Shown: positions 46,578 to 58,655 of the stretch, one piece after another
Position numbering within the stretch: position 1 is the first letter of the stretch
Layout of the letters: the number at the start of each line of letters is the position of its first letter
NCBI GenBank assembly: GCA_020726505.1
Contig: JAHLEZ010000022.1
Location: 806,001 to 870,000 of the forward strand
DNA from: Leptodontidium sp. MPI-SDFR-AT-0119
Taxonomy: Eukaryota > Ascomycota > Leotiomycetes > Helotiales > Leptodontidiaceae
Direction: 5' to 3'
Length of the DNA: 64,000 nucleotides
Notes under the pieces: model-generated
Told to the model about the DNA's origin: nothing
Databases searched by the model: none
What the model saw: the letters and a program-made list of their open reading frames with translations, nothing else
Program-made: the position numbers and the translations under genes

Positions 46578-47750
46578 GTAGTGGGGATGTAAGGTTGATC
46601 AATGTATTGAAAATGGAAATGTACCAATAGAAAGTGTTTGTATTATACATTGGGTTTAGCACTCGACTCGACTCGGCTCGAATTCTTAAGAACCTTTCGA
46701 ATACCCATTGCACTTATCGCTCGATACTCCCTTCCCTCCCTGATACATTTTCCTGTCGCAATATACTATATACTCAGCTTCCATTTTCTCTTCATAGGTC
46801 TCTGTCCCTGTCTCTGCTACAACTTTCTTCCTCCCTCTCTAATCTCTAATCTTCACTCCCTTCCTCTACAGTTCCTCCGTCCCATCCCAACCTAAATCAT
46901 CCCACCCCTCTTCCCAGCATAAATCCTTACCATCATCCAACCCAACTGTTCCTCCACTGTATACCTTCTTCACCAGCCTCAAACGTACGCTCACTCACCC
47001 GCACCCGAACCTTAAATCTCTCAGGAGACAAGGAGTTAGAAAGGTGGAGGACAATCACAAGGATAAAAGAGGGTGGGGGGGTTCGTTTGGGAGTGGTTCG
47101 GTACATGAAGCAGGAAGGAGGCATCCAACTCTCAAAGGCACAGTCCTCCCATGTTCCTCCGCACTCATTCTCTCTTCATGATCACAGTCATAATCACATC
47201 TAAAATAAGACAGGCAAGACAAAGTAACAGATTTTTTTTTAATGAAAGGTGGTATCTACACAAGTCTGCTCCCCTCCCCCCTCCCCTCCTCTCCAATCCA
47301 TCTCATCCCTCCCTTCTCATTCTTCCTTTCCCATCTCCCCTCCATCCTCCCCTCCCAAAGAAAAAAAAAAGAAAGAAAAATAGTCAAACAAACAGAACAA
47401 AAAAAGGAGAAAAGGTCATGACATTCATGAGACTCGTAGCGCGTAAAAAGCGCTATTGATGACAGCGCTGATGCTTTTTGATGGTGACGGACGGACCCTG
47501 GGAAAACCTGCCTGCAGTCCTGGATATACATGTGTGTATGTGCGTTTGTATGTGTGTGTGTATACGTATGTGAAGAGTGGAATGGAGGGGGATGAAATAC
47601 AGAATTGTGCATATGATCCTCCTCGATGAAATGATCCATCAATCCTACTCAATTCAACGAGTTGCCCTCGCTTTTCTCGCTCCCTGATATCTCTCCACAA
47701 GATTTCCATCTCGCTCTCCGCCTCCAGGCCACTTCTCCGCTTGGATTCCT
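46578..47750. other. Convergent 3' flanks, pyrimidine-rich tract
   Basis: Space between the photolyase and AT-hook gene stops. It holds a C/T-rich stretch at 47268-47357 followed directly by an A/G-rich run to about 47380, and a TGTGTATG-type repeat around 47530-47575. No gene supported. Confidence 0.55.
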
Positions 47751-50700
47751 TTAGAAAGAATCATCGTCATCATCTCTCATAGCAGAGAGATCCATGAGGC
47801 TCTTGCGCTTACGCTTGCCCAAAGTCAACGGACTACGAGGCGAAGTCAGGGCTTGGTATCGCTCATACTCGCTGCGGAACTGGTGTGAGATATCCATGTC
47901 TTCGTCACCAGCGCCATCCATTCCCATTGCGAGACGGCTTGGTTTGCGGACGCGTGTGCTGCCTCGAGTGGGAGCTGGGGCGGTGGGTATTGATGCTGAG
48001 GTGTTTGCAGAGGTGGATGCAGATGCGTTGGATGCTGTGGTTGCCTGCGATTGATTGTTCTGCTGAGAGGAGGATGCCGAGGCAGTGGTGTTGTTACTGT
48101 TGGTGCTCTGCGCAGTGGTCTTTCGCTTCTTTGGTGGTGCGCCTCTGGGCTTGCGTTGCAATGGGTTTGAAGGCGCAATTGTGACGGGGACGAAGGTGGT
48201 TGTGTTGGAAGGGAGAGGGGCACCGACGTATGAAATTGCATCAAGAGAAGCGAACATATCAGGGGCGCCACCTGTGGGGTTGCTGAATGGGTTTTGTGGT
48301 GCTGCGACGAAGGTTGGTGGGTTGTCGAATGTCATTGGTTGAGAGGGATTGGGAGGAACTGTGAAGAATGGGTTTGGAGTGAAAGATGAAGCTGGGATAC
48401 CACCGTTAGAAACACCACCTTTGGCGGCATCCTTTGCGGCCTTCTTAGCGGCGTTGGTAGCGGCTCTCTTCTCCATGGGACCCTTCATCAAACCCTTGGC
48501 CCATCGCTCTCTTGTGGCTTCGGCGAGTTTGCGACTCTTCTGTAACTTCTTTCTGGCCTCCTCTTGAGCAGCTGAGTCACCGCCATCTTCCCCATCACCA
48601 TCATGACCTGATTGCTCTGCTCCGCTTTCAAGGTTTGGTGTATAGCTTCCAGCTTTGCTCGTTGCTCTCTTGGAAACTGACTTGGAATTCATGCTGAAAC
48701 CATCTGTATCGTCGCCAGTCTGGAGTCCACTTGGGATCTCTGAGCCTTGATGAGTTGTACCAGTTGCAGCTGATGACTCTCCACCCGCATCCTCATAGGT
48801 ATACTCCTGGATCTCCTTTCCTTTGCCGTTGCCCTTTGGAGCGCGTGACTGCTTGGGTGCTGGAGTGTAATGATCTGAGATCTCGAGGCTGTCTTGGATA
48901 CCCTCAGACTCTGCCTTCACAAGCTTTCTGGTGTTCCCAAAGCGAATCATATGTTTCTTTGGTGGAGGCTGAGCATCTTCTGCTGCGTCGCTGAAGTACT
49001 CAGACTCGGTAGCATCTTGCTTGACAGCCTTGCTCTTTCTAGGCGCACGAGCTGACTTACCACCCTTGCGTCGCTTCTGTGGTGGAGGCTCACTCTCATC
49101 ATCTTGAGCGAAGTCTTCTCCGTCACCCGGAAGGGCGACATAGATAGAATCGGGTAGTGCGGCTGCCTTCTTTCTCTTTGGGCGTCCACTAGCCGTAATT
49201 GAACCTTCACCTAGCACTTCAACAGTGGCCTCTGGAGTAACAGGGTCTTCCTCATCAATCTCTTGGACAGTCTCCTGCTTCTTGCCAGCTGTCTTGCGTT
49301 TCTTGGGAACAGGAGCAGCTGGTTGAGTCAGCTCGGATACTCCATTCTCAACGCCAGCACGCTTGCGCTTGCGCTTGCTACCTCTACCTTTGTTAGCTGG
49401 AAGACCCAGAACGCCGATGGAACCTCCGATTTGTGCAGATAGCTCACGTGTAGCGGCTCTGGAAGCTGCTCTCGAAGCGCGACCAGTTGATGTAGTCATG
49501 GCAGAAGATGATGTAGTGGGTCGGGAAGTAGATGCAGAGGCAAAACGAGACTCGTCATCTTGTTCGGTAGACTGAATGACATCGTTCTCCTCAGCGGTCT
49601 GGACTTGCTCGACAGGTGCTTCAACTTCCTTCTTGGCACGTCTGCCTCGAGCAGCCTTGGGCTTTGCGGCTGCACGACCACCCTTCTTTGGGCTTGGCTT
49701 GACCTCAGGAGTCTCATCCTCGCTCCTCAAGTTGAGAATGAGAGTGGCTTTCTTGGGTCTGCCTCCTGCGTGCTTGGGTTTGGCTGGGGCAACATTTGCT
49801 GACTGAGTTTGTTGAACGAGTGCCTCAGCTGCCTCTTGAAGTTGTGCTTCTTCAATCGGCTCGAGTTCTCGGGGAGTTTGTGCGTTGGCAAGTTCATCCT
49901 CCGAGCCAGTGCTATCTGCTGGTTCAGAGACGGGTGGAAGGTGAGATTGTTGAAGCTTAGACTTGGAAGCGGATTTTGGCACCGGTGGAAGAACATCGCC
50001 CCTAACCTTTGGTGGCCGACCGATTCTCTTGCCGGACTTGGGGAAGACCGAGACCTTGGGACTACCCTCTCGAGTTGCTGTTCTACGACGAGCAGGTGAA
50101 GTGGGCAAGTCTTGAACAACTCTAGCAGTGCGTCTGCGCTTCCCAAGAGGTGCTTCGTCCGAGTCTGAACCGCCAGGGGTGTTGGTTTGCTCGGTATCAT
50201 AAGCACGCTTGCCTCTGCTTCTCTTTGGTCGACCGTTCTCATCTTTCTCCTCCTCAACAACGATAGCACGACGATCCTTGAGAACCTGGTAGCCGATAGC
50301 GTCTTTGTGCTTGCTGTAATCAGCCATGTAGACATCTGCAGTCTTTCGATCTTCGAAGACAACCGGGTCTATCAACAGATTGCGCTTCTTGCGAATCTCC
50401 TCATCACCCTTTCTCAAGGCAGGGTATGGTGTGTCCTCGAGGAGAGAAGTAGGTTTGGCTTCCTGCTTCTCCAACTGTCTGCGACGCTTGTGGACCTTGG
50501 ACATAACTTCGGGATTCTTGATTTGTTTCATGAAATCCCAATGGCTAGGAGGAGTGGTTTCGGGGTTAGAAGCTGCTTGGAGCTGCTCCAGCCAGGTATT
50601 GTAGTCTTTCAACGGCTGCTTGACCTCTTCCCTGTACTGAGCGTGAAGTCTAAGAAGAATGGCATCAGACTCTGCAGCCTCCTTGTCATCTTGTTCCTTC

Positions 50701-52006
50701 TTAGCATCAGCTGCCATCTTTGCTTGAAACTTCTTCGCAGCCTCGTAATCGTCGGTCTCCTTGTCTAGGCTGTCGTACTCTTCTTGAAGCAAGGTCATGG
50801 CCTCGGCAACATAAGCGGTTTTCTGGTAGAGCTCTTCATAGGACATTTCTTCAGGCTTCGCAAGATACTCTTCAAAGACTTCGATTGGGGTCAACTTGTG
50901 AAAGGGCTGTCTGCGTTGGACCTTCTTCGTCTTGGGACGCATTGGGGTAATTTTTGGTACTGAGCCGGAACGAGCCGACCTGGAAATTGAACCAGAACGA
51001 GCAGTCTTGGGAATCGAGCAAGAGCGAACGGACTTGGACTCTGAGCCGGAACGACCAGGCTTGTGACTTGGAACACTTGGAACCTTCAAGATGGTCTTCC
51101 AGGTCTTTGGGGTCTCGGAATTCGTGAAGGATTCAGTGACGACAATGTCAGGGATTTCGGAGCTTTGCGATGGTTGTGGTTCGTCGACATCTGTGGGTGA
51201 TTGAGACGATCTGGATTTATTGGTGCTTTGTGAAGCCTGAACGCTTTGAGTGCCATTGGGACCGAAGGTGGCTTGCGGGTCTTCGGCTTCAGGAGTAGGA
51301 GCAGCGGAGGACTTTGCTGAGGATTTCGCTGAAGATTTGGTGGAGATCTTGCCCGAGTTTTTCGCTGAGCTCTTGGTTGAATTCTTGCCTGAGCTTTTGA
51401 CCGAAGATCTCCTACTGACAGCTTCGACGGCAGATGCTTCCTCATCCTCATCAGACTCGTAGTAGACTTTCTCATTCCAAACATAGGGTGAGATAGAGGC
51501 GGTATCATCGAATTTGGCATCGGAATCTTGGTCCTCCTCTGACTTCACTTGATGACCAGCATCAGCCTCAGGATTTTGGTCAAGAAATACGGCCTTCGAT
51601 ACACCGCCAACAGGCTCATTGTCCTGAGTGGGGATATTACTGTGACGACCAGCGGATGGAGATTCAGGTGGAGAGGAGAGAGAGCTTGTCAAGCCGTCAC
51701 TGGGAGGACTGGCAGGTTCGGAATTGCCATTGCAGGTTGCCACGTGACTGTGGAAGTCCTGTAACAGGGTTAGAAGGTGAACTCGGAGAAGAGGAAAAGT
51801 CGGGGAGTAAGAACACCAACCTCGATTGGAATGTTTGCCATGTCAGTATTGCAGTGGCGACAGATTGTCTTGCCTGCGATGGATGTAGATGATGCCGTAG
51901 GAGCAGAAGTAGGAATTGAGTCTGACGGCGCAGGCGCAACAGCTGGCGGAAGTTGAGCTGGCGGCGAAGCGCGCGTATCAAGGACAACGCCCTTGGTTCT
52001 CGCCAT
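47751..52006 (-). CDS. Large AT-hook nuclear protein with N-terminal CCHC-type finger
   Basis: Exons 52006-51821 and 51758-47751 give 1397 aa; the intron (62 nt) begins GTTGGT, contains CTAAC and ends TTACAG. Residues 49-71 form a possible zinc finger (CRHCNTDM...HSHVATC; Cys49, Cys52, His67, Cys71) split by the intron between residues 62 and 63. Two Ser/Lys-rich repeat blocks follow (SSAKNSGKISTKSSAK-type; RSGS-type). About 290-480 is a charged helical region (EEYLAKPEEMSYEELYQKTA onwards). Several AT-hook cores occur: KRIGRPPKVRG, AGGRPKKATL, SGRPKRKKAAAL and GRPKRSRGKR, with many KRK nuclear signals. The C-terminus is acidic, ending MRDDDDDSF. AT-hooks bind the DNA minor groove, so a chromatin role is likely. 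No named family is recognised. It is divergent from the Mtc1-like gene. Confidence 0.82.
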
Positions 52007-52857
52007 GATGTACGATCTTGATGTTGAGATTTTCAATCAGATTGGAGATGCTGAGAGAGAAAGAATGGTGGTTGTAGAGAGCGCAAATGATTGCGGCGAG
52101 AACAGTTTTCGGGGGTGCGGGCGTCTCACGACAAAGTGCGCAGGGCGAAAGAAAGATTTGTTATGTAGAAAAAGGGTGGTGAAGAAGTCGAGAGATCAAG
52201 AGGCCCGAGATATCAGAGTTAGACGAAGAGAAGAGAAGGACGTCCGAGTTGGTGCAACAATAGCAAAGTCGTCTGTGGTATTGTGAGTTGAAGTTGAGTA
52301 GAGCGAGCGTCTTGATATTGTCGGTCACTGGTGCTGTCTCGCTGTCTCTGGTCTAGTCCAGCGGATTTTGGAGCGCCGCAAGATCGTTCTGCTGTGGCTG
52401 ACCGACCCGACCTAGTGCCTCGGGCCAGGTGCGCATCCTCCAATCAGAGGCTGCGCTAGTACCCGGGGAGACTAGTCTGGCCTGACCAGGATGGAGTGGA
52501 CTTACTAGCTGGGCCCTCAACTGATAGGTATCAACGACTTCAGAGTGCTGTAATTGTGTCAACTCTTTGCTGATACTTCTAAAATAACAGGTTGTTAGCT
52601 ATTTCTAAAGAATTTGCAAAGACGGATATCGATTTGATTTGCGTTGAGTTGTAAAATAATAATCAGTCAAGACGTTGGTTTTGGTGTTCTTCCTGCGCCA
52701 AGACCCGCCATTTACCTGGGAAGAGGCTGGGCTGGTGGGTGCTGGTGGGTGCGGTGGGTAGCGACAGTATCAACAGCCTCATGCAACCTTCCACCGTACT
52801 ACTCCAGACTTCCAAACGCACCACCACGACGAAATACACCCCCCTCTGAAGCTGCAA
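52007..52857. promoter_or_regulatory. Divergent promoter region, AT-hook gene / mtc1
   Basis: 851 bp separate the two starts. A GTGGGTGCTGGTGGGTGCGG repeat lies at 52735-52754. No specific factor site is claimed and no ORF is supported. Confidence 0.45.
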
Positions 52858-54594
52858 ATGGCTACGAAAAAGTCCAAGGCCGCTGCGCCTACCGACGATG
52901 AGTTGAACAAGCTGCTCGAGGGCATCGGCGAGGAGGGATCAACAGCTCCTCCTGCCCCTACTTCCAAGGGAGCTTCCAAAACAGCAAAGCCAGCTACTCA
53001 ATCCGAGCAAGACTTACTAGCCGAACTGGACAACCTGGAGAACCTGGGAGCTCAACCACCCTCGAGACCACATACTCCTCGCATCCAGTCCATCAAGCGT
53101 ACTGCAACTGGAACCCCTCCTCCAGCATCCTCTCGAACCAGCGAGGAGAAGACAGCTGGTCCCCGGCCGTCGGGTGATAGCACGCGGTCGTTCCATACTT
53201 CATTTACACCTTCTGCGACCAGCAGTGAGTTGCAAGAGGCAGAGAAGAAAACACCTATTGCACAACCAGCTGAGGAGGTTCCTGCTGCTACGGGTGGAGG
53301 TGGAGGATGGTGGGGAAGCGTGTTCGCAACTGCAACTGCTGCTGTCAAGACCGCCGAAGCTGCCGTGAAGGAGATCCAGCAGAACGAGGAGGCAAAGCGA
53401 TGGGCTGAACAAGTAAAGGGGAATGTTGGAGTATTGAGAGGATTTGGTAAGACTTCTTTCTTTCCCAATCGTTCATTCAAGAATCTATTTCCAATCAATC
53501 GACTTATTCCATTTGCTCTATTGCTTCTCTTTTCACATTCTCCTCTTTATATCCAATTCATACAATCACATCACTGACATCCACCAGGTGGTGAACTCCG
53601 CTCTCGTGCCCTCCCAACATTCACCAACATCCTCCACACCCTCGCCCCTCCCATCTCCTCGCACGAAAGGCTCCAAATCCACATCACCCACGATTTCATC
53701 GGCTACCCCTCCCTCGACCCCCTCATATACAGCACCTTCTCGCGCGTAATGGCCCAAGTCGAAGGCGGCGATCTCCTCGTCATCCAACGCGGCCACGAAT
53801 CTACGGCCCGCCGTAACTCAGAAGCAGGCTACTCAGGCGGCAGCGCAGGCTGGAGCGACGGGCCCTGGTGGCGCCAAAGCAACGAGCACCGCGACCTAGG
53901 ATCCGTGAAAGGTCTCGTCGAAGGCACGAAGCTCGTCCGTGTGAGCGCAGAGGCATATGCGAATGAATACTTCTCCTCGCACGGTGGCCTCGAAGCAGCA
54001 GCGCAGCGCGCAACTGAGAATCTGAGCGAGTCCAACCCAGTGCGGAGCAGTGATATCTTCTTAGCTGTGCAGGCCATCTCGCATGATGCTCCCGAGGAAC
54101 TCTTCCAGGGCCCGACGAAAGAGAAGGATGAGAGTGGTGCTGTGGTGGAGGATAAAGAGAAGGCGGATGAACTTATCTCTTTCGCGCTGTATCTCCACGA
54201 TCCGGTGCACAGTATTACCTTCTACACTGTCTCACAATCCGTGCCGGCTAAGTGGATGAGGTGGCTAGATGCGCCTTCGCCCATGACTCCTGCCTCTCCA
54301 ACCTCACCAAGTGAGCAGAAAGCAGGCTTCTTTGGGAACGAGGCAGATGGATACCAATCCTCCAACCTCCCAGAGGAGATCGCGGAGATCATCGAGAGTG
54401 GAGGTGTCGATCCCAGAGAATGGGTTGCGGAGTGGGTCGAAGAGATCCTGACGCTAGGCACGGGTGTAGTGGCACAGAGATATGTAGCCAGAAGGATGGG
54501 TGTTGGTGAGGGCGGTATTGGGAAGGGCAAAGCGAGACAGGAGGAGATTATGAATGATGGTGGTGGAGAAGCCGCTAGAGCTGGTTTGTTTTGA
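52858..54594 (+). CDS. mtc1: Maintenance of telomere capping protein 1-like (Mtc1)
   Basis: Exons 52858-53446 and 53588-54594 (141-nt intron, GTAAGA...CACCAG) give 531 aa. The N-terminus MATKKSKAAAPTDDELNKLL followed by a Pro/Ser/Thr-rich linker, then GGGGGWWGSVFATATAAVKT and AAVKEIQQNEEAKRWAEQVK, matches the layout of fungal Mtc1 homologues as I remember it. The C-terminal domain contains LPTFTNILHTLAPPISSHE and DFIGYPSLDPLIYSTFSRVM and ends with LGTGVVAQRYVARRMGVGE. Yeast Mtc1 was named from genetic interaction with cdc13 telomere capping but is cytoplasmic and Golgi-linked; its molecular role is unsettled. The assignment is by recognition of the overall pattern, not a computed match. Confidence 0.78.
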
Positions 54595-56032
54595 TACAAT
54601 GACCGAGAGAGTGTGAGGCGGTTCAGCGAGTCGGTTTAATTGGGTGGATGGCGTTTTGTTGTTTGTGTTTGTGTTTGGATGCATGCATTGTTATTATTCT
54701 CTCGTTGAAGAGACCAGACTCGCTCTTGTTTTTTGTCTTCGGCTGTTGTACCTACGCCCACCTTACGCACGCTTTTCGACACTTTGAGATCAGAATATCA
54801 GAATACACCACCTTTCAATACTCTCTTCTTATATCATTATTCCCCTCCCTCCTTGACGAGGGTTCAACATCTCACTCCTCCCCGGAATTTCTCTCATTCT
54901 GTTAAATTTCCCATCTAAGGTAGCGAAGGAGAAAGAGCTGAGTAGAGATGAATTAACCTCTGTGTACCTGTTTGTGTAACTCGCACCTCAATGGCCCATC
55001 CAGTATGTCTCGATTATAAGATAAGTACAAACAACTCTTGTTCCTTCTGCTTAAATTGGTCATATTGTGTTGTGTTGATATGATGTGTTGATATGATAGT
55101 TGGATCATTTCCTTCGACGGCTATTTGGTACTTGCTGTACTTAAATCACAACACAATTCAACTGTCGTAAGATGGAATCAAGCAGTTAGTATCGTATCGT
55201 ATAATATCGTATCATCGTCTACAAATAAAAAATGAAAATTTAAATAAATATAAATATTTAAAGCCTAATATTGGAAGAAAAGATCTTGTGATTTATGGGA
55301 TCTCAAGTTAGTAAGAAGGGAGGGCTACAGTCGAGAAAAAAAAATTAAGAAGGGGGGAAATGAGTTTAGAAAAAACATAGTACCTACTCAATCGGTACTG
55401 TACCGAAAGAAAAATAGGTCACGTCTCTATCCATCACACACAATTAAATAGTGGTTTTTAATGCATTCCATTCCATGAATCATGCTGTTTCTACTCTCTC
55501 AATTCCAACCCCAACCCCAATCCCACCTCCATATCCATGGCCATGTCCATTTCCATAACCCTTTCCCATTCCTCCCGTCTGTCCGTCATCTAATCCATCC
55601 ACCCAGCCACCCAGCCATCCATCCACTATCCATCAAAAGAAGAGGAAACAAAAACAGAAAACGAAGTAAAAAAGTCCAACGCAAGCAATGGATAACCACC
55701 GATCAATCTTTAACTCGATCCCAGCCAGACCAGACCCGACCAGCACAAACAACAAGAAGAGAAGTCCAACCCCCCCCCCCCCCCCCCCCCACCTATCCGT
55801 CCAGGCAAGGGAAAAACGAAGAAGAGAACAAAAGAGCGTTCAGTTAAACTTCCTTTCCCGAACGCCTGAGTGACATATCCTCCAATTCCTTTCTTCGTCC
55901 ACCCAAACCATTGCATTTCATCGTCAAAGAATAGAAAGGAATATTCTTATGCATGCTTCAACCCCCCAACGAGCTGACACTCCACATCCTGTTCGTGTTC
56001 GGCTTCGGCTTCGGCTTCAACACCACTGAATC
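54595..56032. other. Convergent 3' flanks with C21 homopolymer
   Basis: 1.4 kb between the stops of the Mtc1-like and kinase genes. It contains an AT-rich patch around 55225-55265, repeated GTATCGTATAATATCGTATC near 55190, and a 21-base C run at 55770-55790. No gene supported. Confidence 0.55.
55770..55790. repeat. C21 homopolymer run
   Basis: An uninterrupted run of 21 C on the plus strand, which would be poly-G in a transcript of the minus-strand kinase gene if its 3' UTR extends about 250 nt past the stop. Exact length is prone to sequencing and replication slippage. Confidence 0.9.
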
Positions 56033-58341
56033 TCATTCGGCCATCGTCGACTCTCGTAAGTTACTAGGTCCCTTGTTGCCCCTCCTCCCAAGCAATGTTG
56101 CATTATCGAGACTCAACTCAAAGTTGCCCTTCCTCTGACGTACTTGTTGCTTAGCAGCAGCTGTCACCGCCGCACTGTGCTGACCGTATCCCTTCTGCAC
56201 TGGAGGAGCTCGTGCGGCAGCTGCAGCGTTGAGATTGGTATTTCTCAAACCCTGCTCAACTTGGTGGACGTCAGCGTCACGGGCCTTGGGAACCTTTGAA
56301 GGAATGCCGTTATCTTCTTGGTACTCTTCTTCCTCGTCGAACTCATCGTCATCGATAGGGTTGAGACCGTTCATGGCTGCTGCATTGCGATATCCTGGCT
56401 TGAAGTTCTTGCGGCGCTTACCTTCCTCTTCTTGTCTGTGAACGGCATAGCTGACATCAAAGACTTCGCGGAGATTGACTTGGCCTGGACTACGGAAATC
56501 CATTCGCTTTCCGGCACCAGGTGACTCGAGCAGGGCAGGGTTGATACCTAGTTGTTTTTGGCGTTCAGCAGCTGGGGTGGCGAGAGGCGGTGCGTCATGA
56601 GCAGCATATGTCGGTTCTCGAGTGTTCTTGATCCATGGATGTTCTAGGAATTCCTTGATGGTGTAACGCTTTGCGGGGTCGACGGTCAGGAGGTGAGATA
56701 CAAGATCTTGAGCGGATTTGGAAATATCGTCCCACCAAGGAGACAAGAAGGTGTACTGGCCTCTGGCAACCTTCTCGGTAAGCACCTGGATACTCTCATC
56801 GTAGAATGGTGGGAATCCACAGAGCAATGTGTAAAGTACACAACCCATAGCCCACATGTCCACACTCTTCGAATATCGCTCGTCCTTTACAATCTCGGGC
56901 GCGGTGTACCCAACAGTTCCACATGGCGTCATTGTTTGGTTGTCCCACACGATCTTGCTAAGACCGAAATCCGCAATCTTGATCTTTCCAATTCCACCAG
57001 CACCAAGGCCTGGAACGAACTCTCCCTCATCAACCTTGTCTTCATCTTCGGGGCCTCTAGGCTTTGGGTTCTTCGTAGGCATATGGGGAATTGGCGAAAA
57101 TAATAAGTTCTCTGGCTTGATATCTCTGTCATGACGTCAGCGAAGGCCAAATAGAGGGGTTTTGGAACCTCGTACCTGTGAACAACACCACACTCCTCAT
57201 GCAGATATTCCAATGCCTGGGCAACCTGAGTAATGACATGTCTGGAAAGGTCCTCGCTGAAGTATGTGAGGCGAACAATCTGGTGAAACAATTCTCCTCC
57301 TGGGGCCAATTCTAGTACGATGTAGTAGTACTGCTTCGATTCCGAAAAGTCGACGAGCTTCACGATGTTAGGATGATCTAGCTGGCGCATGATCTGAACC
57401 TCCTTCAGGATATTCGCTCTCTGCAATTCACATATTAGTGTCGGTCCTGGATAGAACAAACAGAGGCCAGAGGCCAGTCAAAATTAAAAAGTTTGCGCAC
57501 CTCCACAGTCTTGGGTTGCTTCTTGAAGTCCGGATGGAGGTGAGCTTCTCCCTAGAACGCCACACATGTTGGCATAAATTCCAAAAGAAGACGGACGAGC
57601 AAAAGAAGAAACCTGTTGCAGTTCCTACTTACCTGGCCAGAGTTCATCTCAAACTTGCGGACGACCTTGATAGCGACCTCTCCGGCGTTCCCCTCTAAAT
57701 CGCATGCTCTGTAGACATTGCTGAAGGCGCCGTCGCCCATCTTCTCGATGAGCTGCCATCGTTGCAGGTCGGGATATCTGGGCAGTTTTCCTTTGCTCTC
57801 GTTCTCTTCCGCGACGATCCGAGCCAACTCGTCGTGATCTACCTTCTTGCTCTTCTTCTGCTTCTGTTCGGCCGCATGTGCGGCGACGTTGCCTGCCTGG
57901 GCCCCGCGATTCCGGTTGTCGAGATCTGCGGTCGAGTATGCGTCGGCGCCGTGTGGGATGTTGTGTTGCTGGTTCATGGTTGGATCACTGTTGGCGTAGT
58001 GGTTATTCGGATGTTGTGGAGGGGCATGTTCTTGGTGACGACTGGTGTGGACGTTGACGGGCGAAACATGGGTGGTTGGGTCGTCTTGAGGTTGTGATGC
58101 TCGGCCGCCCTTTCCTATTGCAGAGATTAGATCATTCCCTGTTCTTGTATCCAAATGACGGTGTTGAGGCAGTGGTAATGGTGATGGTGAGGATTCGGTG
58201 GTTGTGTTGCCCGTGGCGGGGTAGTTGGGAAAGGTAGATAGAGATGAAATGGAATTAAGGAAGAGACTGCAGCGCAACACAGTGCAGATCGTACATACCG
58301 TGACGGATTAAGTTCTTGATGGACTGCGAGATACTCGACAT
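56033..58341 (-). CDS. srk1: Ser/Thr protein kinase, Srk1/Rck2 (CaMK-like) type
   Basis: Five exons (58341-58299, 58114-57633, 57551-57501, 57420-57176, 57125-56033) give 637 aa. The kinase domain runs from about 136 to 425: glycine loop GDGAFSNV (141-148), Lys164 in VAIKVVRK, HRDIKPENLL (273-282), DFG (326-328) and GTVGYTAPEI (343-352), all intact. About 40 residues rich in acid and Gly lie between HRD and DFG, as seen in the Rck/Srk group. N-terminal Gln/His/Pro-rich and C-terminal tails (NPIDDDEFDEEEEYQEDNG; basic end) resemble MAPK-activated kinases. Yeast Rck2 and fission yeast Srk1 are targets of the Hog1/Sty1 stress MAPK; that role is inferred here. Exon 3 is only 51 nt. Its promoter is full of pentanucleotide repeats. 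Confidence 0.93.
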
Positions 58342-58615
58342 GATTAGAAATCGGATAACCAGCGGCGAGTGTGAGTTTGAGGGGCAGGCCAACTGAGAAA
58401 GCGTGGGACGAAATGAAGAGCGTAAGGTGCAGAGGAGAGCGCAGAGCAGAGCAGAGCAGAGCAAAGAGAGTTGAGTGAGCGGCGGCAGCGGCAGCAATAG
58501 CGTCCTGTCCTGTCCTGTCCTGGGAGTGGAGTGGAGTTGGAGTGGAGGGAGAGGAAAGCGTAAGCGAGAGAGCGAGTATGACTATGGGGGGGAGAGACGG
58601 AGAGAGGGAGGGATT

Positions 58616-58655
58616 GGGATGGGATGGGATGGGATGGGATGGGATGGGATTGGGG
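58616..58655 (+). repeat. (GGGAT)7 tandem repeat
   Basis: Seven GGGAT units ending in TGGGG. G-runs of three spaced by AT could form a G-quadruplex on the plus strand, 275 bp upstream of the kinase start. Confidence 0.9.

Noticed and set aside
53438..53577. Read-through of Mtc1-like exon 1 into hydrophobic sequence
   Set aside because: The stretch is a standard intron (GTAAGA...CACCAG) and splicing restores a continuous conserved-looking protein.
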